A DNA stretch of 36,590 nucleotides from an uncultured Alphaproteobacteria bacterium. Its GTDB lineage: Bacteria; Pseudomonadota; Alphaproteobacteria; UBA8366; GCA-2717185. Both the position numbers and the translations under genes were made by a program. Under the pieces are notes generated by a model. The model did not search any database. It had not been told where the DNA came from and was given only the letters and a program-made list of their open reading frames with translations. The stretch lies in assembly GCA_943788635.1 (NCBI GenBank), contig CALSRA010000050.1, positions 1-36,590 of the forward strand, read 5' to 3'. The first letter of the stretch is position 1; each line of letters begins with the position of its first letter. This document shows, piece after piece, positions 7,062 to 16,057 of this stretch.

Positions 7062-7703
7062 GTGAATCCACCTGAAGGCCACAACCCTGAGAATATTCGC
7101 GAACAGACCGCGCTGGAGCGCCGTCCGAGCCGCGCCGACGCGGAAGCCGCCGTTCGGACCCTGCTGCAATGGGCCGGCGACGACCCGGATCGCGAGGGGC
7201 TGCGTGACACACCCGCCCGCGTGGTGAAATCCTATGAGGAATTCTTCGCCGGTTACTGGATGGATCCCCGGGAACTGCTGGAACGAACCTTCGAGGAAAC
7301 CGAGGGCTATGACGAGCTGATCGTCCTGAAGGACATCCGCGTTGAAACCCATTGCGAACACCATATGGTGCAGGTCATCGGCAAGGCGCATATCGGCTAT
7401 CTTCCCGACCGCCGGGTCATCGGCATCAGCAAGCTGGCCCGGGTTATCGACGCCTATGCCAAACGCCTGCAAATCCAGGAAAAACTGACCGCACAGATTG
7501 CCAATACGATCCAGGAAGTGCTGGCGCCACGCGGCGTTGCGGTGCTTGTGGAGGCACAACATGAGTGCATGACCACAAGAGGCGTGCATAAAACCGGTGT
7601 TTCCATGGTCACAAGCCGGATGCTCGGCCAATTGCGCGACGATGCCTCCACCAGGCGGGAATTTATGTCCATCATCGGCAACCCGGCCAGCCGGCAGGGC
7701 TGA
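7062..7703 (+). CDS. folE: GTP cyclohydrolase I
   Basis: 213 aa, starting at GTG 7062. It converts GTP to 7,8-dihydroneopterin triphosphate, the first step of tetrahydrofolate synthesis. Zinc ligands are present: Cys98 and His101 in ETHCEHHM and Cys169 in HECMTTRGV. The substrate-binding stretch [16 protein letters not shown] and the C-terminal [11 protein letters not shown] are typical. All key residues are present, so the enzyme is probably active and zinc-dependent. It follows apaG by 42 bp. Confidence 0.96.
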   Translation: MNPPEGHNPENIREQTALERRPSRADAEAAVRTLLQWAGDDPDREGLRDTPARVVKSYEEFFAGYWMDPRELLERTFEETEGYDELIVLKDIRVETHCEHHMVQVIGKAHIGYLPDRRVIGISKLARVIDAYAKRLQIQEKLTAQIANTIQEVLAPRGVAVLVEAQHECMTTRGVHKTGVSMVTSRMLGQLRDDASTRREFMSIIGNPASRQG

Positions 7704-7814
7704 CCCTCCGCGCCGACGGAATGCGATAACAGGCTGGACAAATGCAAGCCGCAGCCGGATTATCCGGCCGCGCAACGCATGGCCATGCGCGGCACCTGCC
7801 ATTGGTGAAAGCCG

Positions 7815-9266
7815 TTGATCGATTTCCGTCCCGTCCTGTTCATCATAGGTATTCTCGTTTCCACCCTCGCGGTGGCGATGTTTGTGCCTGCCGCTGCCGA
7901 CCTGGCCGTCGGCAATGTGGAGTGGCAGGTATTTGGCGCCGCTGCCGCGCTGACCCTGTTTATCGGATTGATGCTTGTCGCCATGACCCGCGGCAGTGTC
8001 CGGAACCTGTCATTGCGACAGGCCTTCATCCTGACGACGCTGAGCTGGATCGTGATGCCCGCCGTCGCGGCCCTGCCGCTGTTTTTCGGCAGTCTGGGAT
8101 TGAGCTATACCGACGCCTTCTTCGAAGCGATGAGCGGGTTGACGACGACGGGCTCCACCGTCATCGTCGGGCTCGATTACGGCATGCCGGGCATGCTGCT
8201 GTGGCGGGCGCTGCTGCAATGGCTGGGCGGCATCGGGATCATCGCCATGGCGATTTCGGTCCTGCCGCTGCTGCAGGTCGGCGGTATGCAGCTGTTCCGT
8301 ATGGAATCCTCCGATACGTCCGACAAGGTCATGCCGCGCGCAGCGCAGATCGTAACCGCCATTGCCGTGATCTACGTCGTGCTGACGCTGCTATGCGCGC
8401 TGCTGTACTGGACCTTCGGCATGACCGGGTTCGATGCCATCGCCCATGCGATGACCACGATCGCAACCGGCGGATTTTCAACCCATGACGATTCCATCGG
8501 CTTTTTCCAGGACGGCCGGATCGACGTCACCGCAACGATGTTCATGATTATTGGCAGCCTGCCCTTCGTGCTGTATCTGCAGGCGCTGCGCGGCCGGCCC
8601 AAAAACCTGATGAACGACAGCCAGGTCCGCTGGTTTCTGACCCTCGTCTTCCTGTCGATTGGCGCGGTATCGGTCTGGCTGTTTCAGACCGGCCCCGATG
8701 CCCCGATTTTCGGCACGGTACAGCGCGCCGCCTTCAACGTGGTGTCGATTATCAGCGGTACCGGTTATGCGACCGATGACTTCGGTGCCTGGGGGCCCTT
8801 CCCGGTCGCTGTCCTGTTCTTCCTGATGTTCGTCGGCGGCTGCGCCGGGTCGACCACCTGCGGGATGAAAGTTTTCCGTTTCCAGGTTCTGTACGCCACC
8901 GCGAACTGCCAGATGCGCCGGTTGCTGCAACCGCACGGCGTATTCATTCCCTATTACAACAAGCGCCCGATCCCCGAAGAAGTCACCACCTCGGTGCTCG
9001 GGTTTTTCTTCCTGTACGGCGTTGCCTTTGCGCTGCTGGCCATCGCGCTCGGCATGATGGGGCTGGACTTCATCACCGCCGCTTCGGGCGCCGCCACCGC
9101 GATCTCCAATGTCGGGCCCGGGCTCGGCCCGACGATTGGACCCTCGGGTTCCTTCGCAACCCTGCCCGACACCGCGAAATGGATGCTGGCCTTCGGCATG
9201 CTGCTGGGCCGGCTGGAACTGTTCACGGTACTGGTGCTCTTCCTTCCCTCCTTCTGGCGCACCTGA
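7815..9266 (+). CDS. trkH: Trk/Ktr potassium uptake channel subunit TrkH
   Basis: 483 aa integral membrane protein with four M1-P-M2 repeats. The four filter regions are visible: SGLTTTGSTV, TTIATGGFS, IISGTGYATDDF and AISNVGPGLG, each keeping the filter glycine. It starts at TTG 7815 (LIDFRPVLF...). TrkH works with the cytoplasmic NAD-binding TrkA, which is not in this window. It imports K+ at the cytoplasmic membrane. There is a 23-bp gap to argE. Confidence 0.95.
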   Translation: MIDFRPVLFIIGILVSTLAVAMFVPAAADLAVGNVEWQVFGAAAALTLFIGLMLVAMTRGSVRNLSLRQAFILTTLSWIVMPAVAALPLFFGSLGLSYTDAFFEAMSGLTTTGSTVIVGLDYGMPGMLLWRALLQWLGGIGIIAMAISVLPLLQVGGMQLFRMESSDTSDKVMPRAAQIVTAIAVIYVVLTLLCALLYWTFGMTGFDAIAHAMTTIATGGFSTHDDSIGFFQDGRIDVTATMFMIIGSLPFVLYLQALRGRPKNLMNDSQVRWFLTLVFLSIGAVSVWLFQTGPDAPIFGTVQRAAFNVVSIISGTGYATDDFGAWGPFPVAVLFFLMFVGGCAGSTTCGMKVFRFQVLYATANCQMRRLLQPHGVFIPYYNKRPIPEEVTTSVLGFFFLYGVAFALLAIALGMMGLDFITAASGAATAISNVGPGLGPTIGPSGSFATLPDTAKWMLAFGMLLGRLELFTVLVLFLPSFWRT

Positions 9267-9289
9267 ACCGCCCAATCACGGAGCCCCCC

Positions 9290-10441
9290 ATGACCCCGAT
9301 TGAGATGATCCGCGCCCTGGTCGGCTTCGATACGACTTCGGCCAAATCCAACCTGCCCTTGATCGATTACGTCCGCGACTACCTGGCGGGGCACGGCATC
9401 GAATCCCGCTATATCCGCAGCGAAGACGGCACCAAGGCGAACCTGTGGGCCACCATCGGCCCGGATATTCCCGGCGGCATCGTGCTGAGCGGCCATACCG
9501 ACGTGGTGCCCGTCACCGGCCAGAACTGGGACAACGACCCCTTCGACGTGGTCGAAAAGGAAGACCGGCTATACGGCCGTGGCGTCGCCGACATGAAAAG
9601 CTTCATCGCCATCGCGCTGGCCCTCGTCCCCGACATGCTGTCGCGCCCGCTGATCCGCCCGATCCATTTCGCGCTGACCCATGACGAGGAAGTCGGCTGC
9701 CTCGGCGCACCGCACCTGATCGCCGATGTCATCGAAAACCTGCCCCGGCCAGGCGCGGTCATCATCGGCGAACCGACCGAAATGAAAGTCGTCGACGCCC
9801 ATAAGGGCATCACTGCCTTCACCACCACGGTGACAGGGCACGAGGCGCATTCCAGCCTGACAAACCGGGGCGTCAATGCGGTCATGCATGCCGGCAAGCT
9901 GATCGCCTTCCTGTCCGATCTGGCCGAGGAAAAGGCCGCCAATGCCGACCCGGCCAGCCGCTTCGATCCGCCCTATTCAACCATCCATGTCGGCACGGTC
10001 GAAGGCGGCACCGCGCTGAACATCGTCGCCCGCGAATGCGCCTTCAAATGGGAAATCCGCTCGGTCCCCGGCGATGATCCCGAAGACACGCTGGCCCGGT
10101 TCGAACACTATTACGAACGCGAACTGGTGCCGAAGATGCAGGCCACCGCCGCCGAAACCGGCATCGCAACCCGGCGCGGCGTCACCGTCCCCTCACTGGA
10201 CCCCGCCCCGGATTCCCCGGCCGAGGTGCTGGCCCGGGAACTGACCGGTGGTAATGCGACCCATGCGGTGTCCTACGCCACCGAAGGCGGCCAGTACCAG
10301 CGCGCTGGCCTGCCCGCCATCGTCTGCGGCCCCGGCAACATCGCCCAGGCCCACGCCCCGAACGAATGGATCGCGCTGGAGCAGATTGCGGCCGGCGAAT
10401 CCTTCACCCGGCGGCTGATCGCGAAATGCCAGAGTGACTGA
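9290..10441 (+). CDS. argE: acetylornithine deacetylase
   Basis: 383 aa; MTPIEMIRALVGFDTTS gives the start, so the longer frame from 9179 is not used. It is an M20/ArgE-type zinc hydrolase. Metal ligands lie in GHTDVVPV, LYGRGVADMKSF, HDEEVG, GEPTE and QAHAPNEW. The lid dimerisation domain is in the middle (KGITAFTTTVTGHEAHSS). It removes acetate from N-acetylornithine in arginine synthesis. It resembles the ArgE group more than DapE, but relatives with other N-acyl substrates exist. Confidence 0.9.
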   Translation: MTPIEMIRALVGFDTTSAKSNLPLIDYVRDYLAGHGIESRYIRSEDGTKANLWATIGPDIPGGIVLSGHTDVVPVTGQNWDNDPFDVVEKEDRLYGRGVADMKSFIAIALALVPDMLSRPLIRPIHFALTHDEEVGCLGAPHLIADVIENLPRPGAVIIGEPTEMKVVDAHKGITAFTTTVTGHEAHSSLTNRGVNAVMHAGKLIAFLSDLAEEKAANADPASRFDPPYSTIHVGTVEGGTALNIVARECAFKWEIRSVPGDDPEDTLARFEHYYERELVPKMQATAAETGIATRRGVTVPSLDPAPDSPAEVLARELTGGNATHAVSYATEGGQYQRAGLPAIVCGPGNIAQAHAPNEWIALEQIAAGESFTRRLIAKCQSD

Positions 10442-10457
10442 CACAGCGGGCCGCCTC

Positions 10458-10548
10458 CTCACCCTTTCAGGGAGAGGGCCGGTTGAGGGTGGAAACAAGA
10501 CGCTCAAAAGCACAAATCCGCTTTGCATCTATTGGCATCCGTTAGCAT
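10458..10548 (+). repeat. composite intergenic repeat, copy A
   Basis: A REP-like block, CTCACCCTTTCAGGGAGAGG and onward to TGAGGGTGGAAAC, is followed about 50 bp later by three decamers beginning GCAT at 10525, 10535 and 10545 (GCATCTATTG, GCATCCGTTA, GCATTTACCG). It fills the convergent gap between argE and the thioesterase gene. The same two-part arrangement recurs at 11460-11563. Confidence 0.75.
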
Positions 10549-10556
10549 TTACCGCC

Positions 10557-11360
10557 CTATGCCAGTAGCCTCTGTGCCTTTTCACGCAGGTCATCGGCGA
10601 TGCGCGCGGGGCGCCTTGCGTCGAGGTCAAGCTGCACGCCGAACTGGCTCAGGTTCGCGAGAATCTCGCCGCCTTCGGCGTTGCGCAGACGGTGGCAGAG
10701 CCGCACCGAAGACCCGCCGAGCGTCGCAATACAGCTTTCGACATCGAACAGGTCACCCGGTCGCAGCGCACCGTTAAAGGTGAAGGCCATCTCGAAGGTC
10801 GACAGCCCGATCCGGTTTTTCGTCATGTATTCCGGCGTCAGCCCGAATGCCGCCATGATGAAGCCATTGGCGGTCGAATACCGGTGAACCATCGTCGACA
10901 GCGACAGGTTCCCGGCCCAGTCCGCCTCGGAGGGCCGGCCCACATCGCGCGCCGTCGTCATCCAGCCGGGTCCGTCGCCGGGAATCGGCCGTTCTTCGGC
11001 GGGATCGCCATCCCACGCAACCGTCGCACCGGTCAGCGAAATCCCGGTGAAACGTTGCCGCAGGGTCGTGCACAGCGTGCCCGTTTCCGCATTGAACAGC
11101 TTATGGGCAATCAGCGGCGTATCGCCAGATTCGATCAGCGCCGTTTCGATCCGGAAAATATCGCGATCCCGCAGCTCAGACTTGTAATGGGCCAGCGCCT
11201 CAACCGGTTTTGCCACCGCCGGATCAACGCCGTTCTGCCGCAGGAACCGCCAGGTCGCCGCTTCAAATTTTTCAAAATAATAGGCAACGGTGAAATGTTC
11301 GGTCGCATCGACCTCCCAAGGGTGAACGTCGCCACGGAAGGTTTCGGTATATCCGGTCAC
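10557..11360 (-). CDS. double hot-dog acyl-CoA thioesterase family protein
   Basis: 267 aa from GTG 11360, chosen over the longer frame because AAGGA precedes it and VTGYTETFRGDVHPWEVD is a typical opening. It has two hot-dog (4HBT) halves: the first with DVHPWEVDATEHFTVAYYF, the second with VHRYSTANGFIMAAFG and GDLFDVESCIATLGGSSV. The family hydrolyses acyl-CoA thioesters; similar proteins occur beside carnitine and aromatic catabolism genes. The substrate is not evident here. The gene is bracketed by the GCAT repeat arrays A and B. Confidence 0.75.
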   Translation of the reverse strand: MTGYTETFRGDVHPWEVDATEHFTVAYYFEKFEAATWRFLRQNGVDPAVAKPVEALAHYKSELRDRDIFRIETALIESGDTPLIAHKLFNAETGTLCTTLRQRFTGISLTGATVAWDGDPAEERPIPGDGPGWMTTARDVGRPSEADWAGNLSLSTMVHRYSTANGFIMAAFGLTPEYMTKNRIGLSTFEMAFTFNGALRPGDLFDVESCIATLGGSSVRLCHRLRNAEGGEILANLSQFGVQLDLDARRPARIADDLREKAQRLLA

Positions 11361-11459
11361 AGGTGATTCCTTGTTTTGGTGATTTTGGCCTAGCAGGTGG
11401 TGATATGCCGCAAAATGCCGGAGCGCATGAACAAATACCATCCCGCCGCGTGTCGCCCC

Positions 11460-11563
11460 CTCGCCCTTTCAGGGAGAGGGACGGGGTGAGCGTGGAAACG
11501 GGACGGCCCTGAAACAGTGACTCCGCTATACATCGATTAGCATTTATTGGCATCCATATGCAT
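11460..11563 (+). repeat. composite intergenic repeat, copy B
   Basis: It begins CTCGCCCTTTCAGGGAGAGG, continues to GTGAGCGTGGAAACGGGACG, and ends in four decamers starting at 11530 (ACATCGATTA), 11540 (GCATTTATTG), 11550 (GCATCCATAT) and 11560 (GCAT). It has the same order and orientation as copy A. It occupies the gap upstream of the thioesterase gene and downstream of the enolase-family gene. Confidence 0.75.
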
Positions 11564-11571
11564 TTTGCACG

Positions 11572-12657
11572 CTAAACCCGCAACGCTTCCAGCCCCGCCC
11601 AGTCGAACTCGATGCCATGTCCCGGGCGGTCGGGTGCTGTGGCATAGCCTTCGACGATCTTCAGTGGTTCGGCGATATATTTGTCCAGCCCGAAGCCATG
11701 CGCTTCCAGATAGGAGGCATTTGGCACCGCACCCAGCAGGTGGACATGCAGGTCATGCACCCCGTGTGACGTGACGGGCAGGTTGCGGGCCTCCGCCATT
11801 GCCGCGACCTTCATCCACGGCGTGATGCCGCCGCAGTTCGATGCATCCGGTTCCGGGTAGCTGACGCCGTTGGCATCCATGATGTGCTGGAATTCATGGA
11901 TCGAATGCAGGTTTTCCCCCGCCGCGATGGGCACGCCGCCTTCGGATAATATCCGTCCGTGCCCGGCGAAATCGTCGGGGATTGTGGGTTCTTCCAGCCA
12001 GACGAGATCGAATTCGCGCAGGGCCCGTGCGGCGCGTACCGCGCGGTCCGTTGTCCAGCCCATATTGGCATCGACCATCAGCGGGAAGCCGTCGCCAAGG
12101 TGCTTGCGCATGGCGGCGACGCGGGCGATGTCTTCATTTGTGTTCTCGCGCCCGACCTTCATCTTGATGGCACGGAAGCCTTTTTCGAGATTGCCGTCAG
12201 TCTGGCGCAGCAGATCGTCGAGGGTGAAATACAGGTCAATGCCACCGGCATAGGCTTTCACCTTGGGGTTCGCCCCGCCGAGCAGCCGCCACAGCGGTTC
12301 GCCCAGCCGCTTGCCCTTCAGGTCCCACAGCGCGACATCGACCGCCGAAATCGCATGCGCCGCCAGCCCGCCGCGCCCAACGTAATGAATGCGCCACCAC
12401 AGCATCTTCCATAGCGCCTCAATCCGCGCCGCATCCTGCCCGATCAGATCCGGCGCCATATCCCGTTCGATCAACGCATGGATCGCCGCGCCGCCGCGCC
12501 CGACTGAATACGTGTAGCCGACGCCTTCCAGCCCGTCGTCATCCGTGATGCGGACCGACACGATTTCAAATGCCGGGATTTCCCCATGTGTTGAATCCGA
12601 CAGCACGACCGGAAGTGGAATACGGTAATGATCCGTCCGGACCGATTTTATCGCCAT
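11572..12657 (-). CDS. mandelate racemase/muconate lactonizing enzyme family protein
   Basis: 361 aa from MAIKSVRTDHYRIPLP (ATG 12657). The longer frame starting at 12717 is rejected because its first codons come from a GCAT array. This is an enolase-superfamily alpha/beta barrel: the catalytic pair Lys165-x-Lys167 in AIKMKVG, metal ligands Asp196 (MVDANMG), Glu222/223 (WLEEP) and Glu248 (AAGENL), Asp271, and a His (SHGVHD, 298 or 301) that could form the His-Asp dyad of the mandelate racemase subgroup. It probably dehydrates or racemises a sugar acid or hydroxy acid. The exact substrate is unknown. Confidence 0.9.
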   Translation of the reverse strand: MAIKSVRTDHYRIPLPVVLSDSTHGEIPAFEIVSVRITDDDGLEGVGYTYSVGRGGAAIHALIERDMAPDLIGQDAARIEALWKMLWWRIHYVGRGGLAAHAISAVDVALWDLKGKRLGEPLWRLLGGANPKVKAYAGGIDLYFTLDDLLRQTDGNLEKGFRAIKMKVGRENTNEDIARVAAMRKHLGDGFPLMVDANMGWTTDRAVRAARALREFDLVWLEEPTIPDDFAGHGRILSEGGVPIAAGENLHSIHEFQHIMDANGVSYPEPDASNCGGITPWMKVAAMAEARNLPVTSHGVHDLHVHLLGAVPNASYLEAHGFGLDKYIAEPLKIVEGYATAPDRPGHGIEFDWAGLEALRV

Positions 12658-12703
12658 GGCTATTCCCCCCTGTGAACCCGATGTTACGAGCCCGGTAACA
12701 TTA

Positions 12704-12727
12704 GCATCGATTGGCATTTATGGGCAT
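12704..12727 (+). repeat. 10-bp phased GCAT array C
   Basis: Three decamers start at 12704, 12714 and 12724 (GCATCGATTG, GCATTTATGG, GCAT), 47 bp upstream of the enolase-family start. They have the same period and orientation as the arrays at 10525 and 11530, but no REP-like block precedes them. Confidence 0.7.
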
Positions 12728-12770
12728 TTCGCCAATGAGCAGCCCAAGCGCAGGCATTGTGTTCCGGTTC

Positions 12771-12804
12771 GCATTGCTATGCATTTATTCGCATCGGTTT
12801 ACAT
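12771..12804 (+). repeat. 10-bp phased GCAT array D
   Basis: Four decamers start at 12771, 12781, 12791 and 12801 (GCATTGCTAT, GCATTTATTC, GCATCGGTTT, ACATCGCCGT). Arrays C and D together sit in the 377-bp divergent gap between the enolase-family gene and the MFS exporter gene. The rest of that gap shows no gene; an AT-rich stretch near 12880-12900 may hold a promoter. Confidence 0.7.
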
Positions 12805-13034
12805 CGCCGTAAAATCCAGCACGCAGATGGTAACGGCGGCGCATTGCTGTTTCCAAGCGTGAGGCGTGCGCATTGCCAAACAATAGGATTATAATCTGTT
12901 TTCGGCCATTCTGTCAATATCCCGCACGCCCTGTGTGGCGATAGATTGCTTCCGCAGAACAACAGAACGCCGCGTGTCGCGGCGGGAATTGGTGCTATAT
13001 ACAGCGCTCCGATCCACCACCGCCCTATGTATTC

Positions 13035-14528
13035 ATGGCCGAGACCCGATCCACGACGACGCCGCCCGGGCTGATCCTGCTCGCCGTATCCCTATGCACG
13101 ATGCTGTATGCGCTGACCACGACCATCGTCAACGTCGTGTTGCCGCAATTGCAGGGGGCATTGTCGGCAACGCCGGAGCAGGTTTCCTGGGTGGTGACGC
13201 TGAACGTTATCGCGACGGCGGTGTTTACCCCGGTCACCGGCTGGATCACCGCGCGGTGGGGACACCGGGCCGTCATCCTGTGGTCGATCATCGGGTTTTC
13301 AATCAGCTCCCTGCTATGCGCAACGGCGGATTCGCTGGTCGCGCTGATCATCTATCGTATCGGTCAGGGGGCATTCGGCGCGCCGCTGGTGCCGCTGTCA
13401 CAGGCCATCATCATCGCCGTTTATCCGCCCGAACGCCGCGCCTTCGCGCAGGGTGTCTTCGGCATGGCGGTGGTCATCGGCCCGGCAATCGCACCGGCGA
13501 TGGGCGGGTACCTGGCGGAGGTTTATAACTGGCGCTATGTCTTCATCCTGATCCTGCCGATCTGCGCGGCCACGCTGCTGGCTTCCTGGCTGTGGATTCA
13601 CGACGCGGGCGAACGTTCGCTGGCACGGCTGGACTGGACCGGGTTCCTGATGTTTTCCATCGCCATCACCAGCGCCCAGCTGCTGATGGACCGGGGGGAG
13701 CGGCTGGACTGGTGGGAATCGTCCGAAGTCCTGGCCTATATCGCCATCATCGGCGCATCACTGTGGATACTGATCATCCATACGATGACCGCCACGCAAC
13801 CCTTCTTCAATCCGCGACTGTTCCTGGACCGCAATTTCAGCATCGGGGTCTTGCTGGTGTTCATATACGGCATGCTCAACATCACCCCGACGGTGATGAT
13901 CCCGACCATGCTGCAGAACCTGATGGGCTATCCGGATTCCATGATCGGCATTCTGCTGGCCATGCGCGGCGCCGGCATGATCCTGGGATTCTTTACGGTC
14001 GCGCGAATGGGGAACCTGGACCCGCGTATCGGCATGATCATCGGCATCGTGGCAATCGGCATGTCGGGCTGGAACATGGCGCAGTTCAACCTGGAAACCG
14101 CCCCCCTGGCGGTCGCGCTGAACGGGGTGATGCAGGGTTACGGCTCCGCAATAATGTGGGTGCCGCTGTCACTCGTCGCCTTCGCCACGCTGAACGCGCG
14201 ATTGCTGCCCGACGCGGCCGCGATCTTTCACCTGCTGCGGAATTTCGGCACCAGCATCTTCGTTTCGGCCAGCGTGCTGGTCGTTTCCCGCACCGGCCGG
14301 ATCGGCTATGCGGAAATGGGTGAATTCATCACGCCGTTTTCCGATGTGCTGCGGTTCCCGAACCTGATGGGCAGTTGGGATGCCGAATCCGTTAAAGGGC
14401 TGTCCGCACTGTCTTCTGAAATCAACCGCCAGGCGCTGATGGTCGGCTATACCAATTCCTTCGTGCTATACGCCGTCGTTTCCTTCGCCGCCATTCCACT
14501 GATACTGATGGTGAAGATCAAACCATGA
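13035..14528 (+). CDS. MFS drug-efflux transporter, DHA2/EmrB-like
   Basis: 497 aa with about 14 hydrophobic segments. The first-half motif LDWTGF, the antiporter-type segment GPAIAPAMGGYLAEVYNWRY and the opening LCTMLYALTTTIVNVVLPQL are typical of the DHA2 family, which exports drugs or other hydrophobic compounds by proton exchange. A periplasmic EmrA-type adaptor is not adjacent. The stop overlaps the next gene's start by 4 bp (ATGA at 14525), so the two are translationally coupled. Confidence 0.9.
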   Translation: MAETRSTTTPPGLILLAVSLCTMLYALTTTIVNVVLPQLQGALSATPEQVSWVVTLNVIATAVFTPVTGWITARWGHRAVILWSIIGFSISSLLCATADSLVALIIYRIGQGAFGAPLVPLSQAIIIAVYPPERRAFAQGVFGMAVVIGPAIAPAMGGYLAEVYNWRYVFILILPICAATLLASWLWIHDAGERSLARLDWTGFLMFSIAITSAQLLMDRGERLDWWESSEVLAYIAIIGASLWILIIHTMTATQPFFNPRLFLDRNFSIGVLLVFIYGMLNITPTVMIPTMLQNLMGYPDSMIGILLAMRGAGMILGFFTVARMGNLDPRIGMIIGIVAIGMSGWNMAQFNLETAPLAVALNGVMQGYGSAIMWVPLSLVAFATLNARLLPDAAAIFHLLRNFGTSIFVSASVLVVSRTGRIGYAEMGEFITPFSDVLRFPNLMGSWDAESVKGLSALSSEINRQALMVGYTNSFVLYAVVSFAAIPLILMVKIKP

Positions 14529-15088
14529 GTGTCGCGCTGACCTGGGAAGGCCCGGTCGGACCGGGCCTGTTTCCAGCCGACCCGATGATTTTCGACCGGC
14601 TGTGCGAAGCGGGGGTCTATCTGCGCATCAAATCATACGACGGCGGGCGGATGGTCACCTATGCCGGGCAGTCGGTCACGCTGCTGGCCCGGTTCGACCA
14701 GCATTTGTCCGCGATGCTGGCGTTGGGCACGCCGCTGCGGGATTCCAATGGCGCAGTGGTGTATTCCGGCGATGCGGGGGAACGGCTGGGCGCCTATGCC
14801 GCGCTGCCCGAATACGCGGCGCTGGCGGCAGCCGATGCGGGGCGGGTGCGGTTCTTCTACGCGCTGTGCGACGAATACTTCCACACCGAACACCTGAACC
14901 TGGCCGAAGGACTGCTGCAGCGTCGGATCGCGGAACGGATGGCGGATGTGGAAAATGCGGCAGCCGCCCCTGGCCGCATGCCCGACGACGTGCCGGATAT
15001 CTGGGAAAATGATTTCTCCGGGCTTGAGGCAGACGGACGTGAAGCCCTGATGCGCCTGCTGGGCGATGCGCCGATGACGCTGGGATAA
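14525..15088 (+). CDS. GIY-YIG-domain protein
   Basis: 187 aa. Residues 30-60 carry GVY (30-32), YAG (46-48, in VTYAGQS), Arg56 and His60, matching the GIY, YIG and helix-1 signature of GIY-YIG nucleases; Glu128 in LAEGLLQ could be the metal-binding acid. The C-terminal 50 residues are unlike anything I recognise. Family members cut DNA or RNA, but several small members have no proven activity. Its 4-bp overlap with an MFS exporter gene is an odd pairing with no known explanation. The domain call is from pattern only. Confidence 0.6.
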   Translation: MSVALTWEGPVGPGLFPADPMIFDRLCEAGVYLRIKSYDGGRMVTYAGQSVTLLARFDQHLSAMLALGTPLRDSNGAVVYSGDAGERLGAYAALPEYAALAAADAGRVRFFYALCDEYFHTEHLNLAEGLLQRRIAERMADVENAAAAPGRMPDDVPDIWENDFSGLEADGREALMRLLGDAPMTLG

Positions 15089-15106
15089 TGAACACCGCCT
15101 GCCGGC

Positions 15107-15961
15107 TTACGCCCCCGCGACGCTGGCGCCGCCAATGGCTTCCTTGATCGAGGTGCGCCAGTGGATGCGGTCTTCCTCCGGCGGGTAATCACCGGCGGCC
15201 TTGTGCACCAGGCAGCGATTGTCCCAGATCACAACATCGCCGACACGCCATTCATGAACGTATTCGGCTTCCGGCGCGATCATGCGTTCGGTCAGCTCGT
15301 CAATCACATCGTCGCTCTGCGCCGCTTCCAGCCCTTCGATATAGTTGATCTTGCCGGGATCGAAATACAGCGACCGGCGACCGGTTTCCGAATGGGTGCG
15401 GAACATCGGATGAAAGGCCGGCGGACGGTTGCGGTCTTCGGGGTTCAGCAACGCGGTCTGGCCATGTCGGCCGCCATAGGTGAAAGCGCCATTGCGCCCT
15501 TCCAGCAGCGTCTTCAGCCGCTCGGGCAGAACCTCATAGGCCTGGTACATGCTGGAAAAATGGGTATTCCCGCCGCGGCTGGGGATCGCCAGCGCGTAAA
15601 GCTTGGTCGCCTTGAACGGCACCTCATCATAGGCACCGTCGGTGTGGAAGCTTTCGCCACCGCGCTTGTACACGGCCTGAATCAGATTACCGTCCGCATC
15701 GAACTTGTTGATGCCCAGCACCGTGATTTCGGGACAGTCGGGATGGCGGGTCGATTTTGACGGGTGCGGTACGACGAAACCAAAGCGGCGGCTATATGCC
15801 AGGAACTCGTCCAGTTCGAGTTCCTGGTCGCGCACAACGGTAACGCCGTATTGCAGCCAGGCATCATAGATCGGCGCGAAACCCGCATCATCGAGGGTCT
15901 TTACATCGACACCGGTAATTTCGCCGCCGGTATACTTGCCCATGGGCCGGATATTCAGCAT
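15107..15961 (-). CDS. TauD/TfdA-family dioxygenase
   Basis: 284 aa from MLNIRPMGKYTGGEITGVDV (ATG 15961, AAAGGA upstream). It is an Fe(II)/2-oxoglutarate oxygenase: iron ligands His106 and Asp108 (ESFHTDGAY) and His253 (LVHKAAG), 2-oxoglutarate arginine Arg269 (IHWRTSI). Family members hydroxylate taurine, alkyl sulfates, 2,4-D-like acids and similar small acids, often to release sulfur or cleave ethers. No transporter is adjacent to fix the substrate. It converges with the GIY-YIG gene, 18 bp apart. Confidence 0.9.
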   Translation of the reverse strand: MLNIRPMGKYTGGEITGVDVKTLDDAGFAPIYDAWLQYGVTVVRDQELELDEFLAYSRRFGFVVPHPSKSTRHPDCPEITVLGINKFDADGNLIQAVYKRGGESFHTDGAYDEVPFKATKLYALAIPSRGGNTHFSSMYQAYEVLPERLKTLLEGRNGAFTYGGRHGQTALLNPEDRNRPPAFHPMFRTHSETGRRSLYFDPGKINYIEGLEAAQSDDVIDELTERMIAPEAEYVHEWRVGDVVIWDNRCLVHKAAGDYPPEEDRIHWRTSIKEAIGGASVAGA

Positions 15962-16057
15962 TTCACCGCATTCCTTTCCCCGGTTTCCCCGCAAAGGGGG
16001 TATCAGGGAAGAAAGCGTAATCCTGTGTGCGGCCGGTGGCAACCGGCCCCACCGCCC

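Noticed and set aside
9179..9289. Upstream extension of argE inside trkH
   Set aside because: It overlaps the conserved end of TrkH; MTPIEMIRALVGFDTTS at 9290 is the typical ArgE start.
11572..12717. Longer start for the enolase-family gene at 12717
   Set aside because: The first 20 codons come from a GCAT array and match no family; MAIKSVRTDHYRIPLP is the natural start.
10525..12804. GCAT arrays as a CRISPR array
   Set aside because: Units are only 10 bp, with no repeat-spacer alternation and no cas genes.
10458..12804. GCAT arrays and REP-like blocks as integron attC sites
   Set aside because: No attC-like core pairs and no integron integrase are visible; the genes in between are ordinary chromosomal genes.
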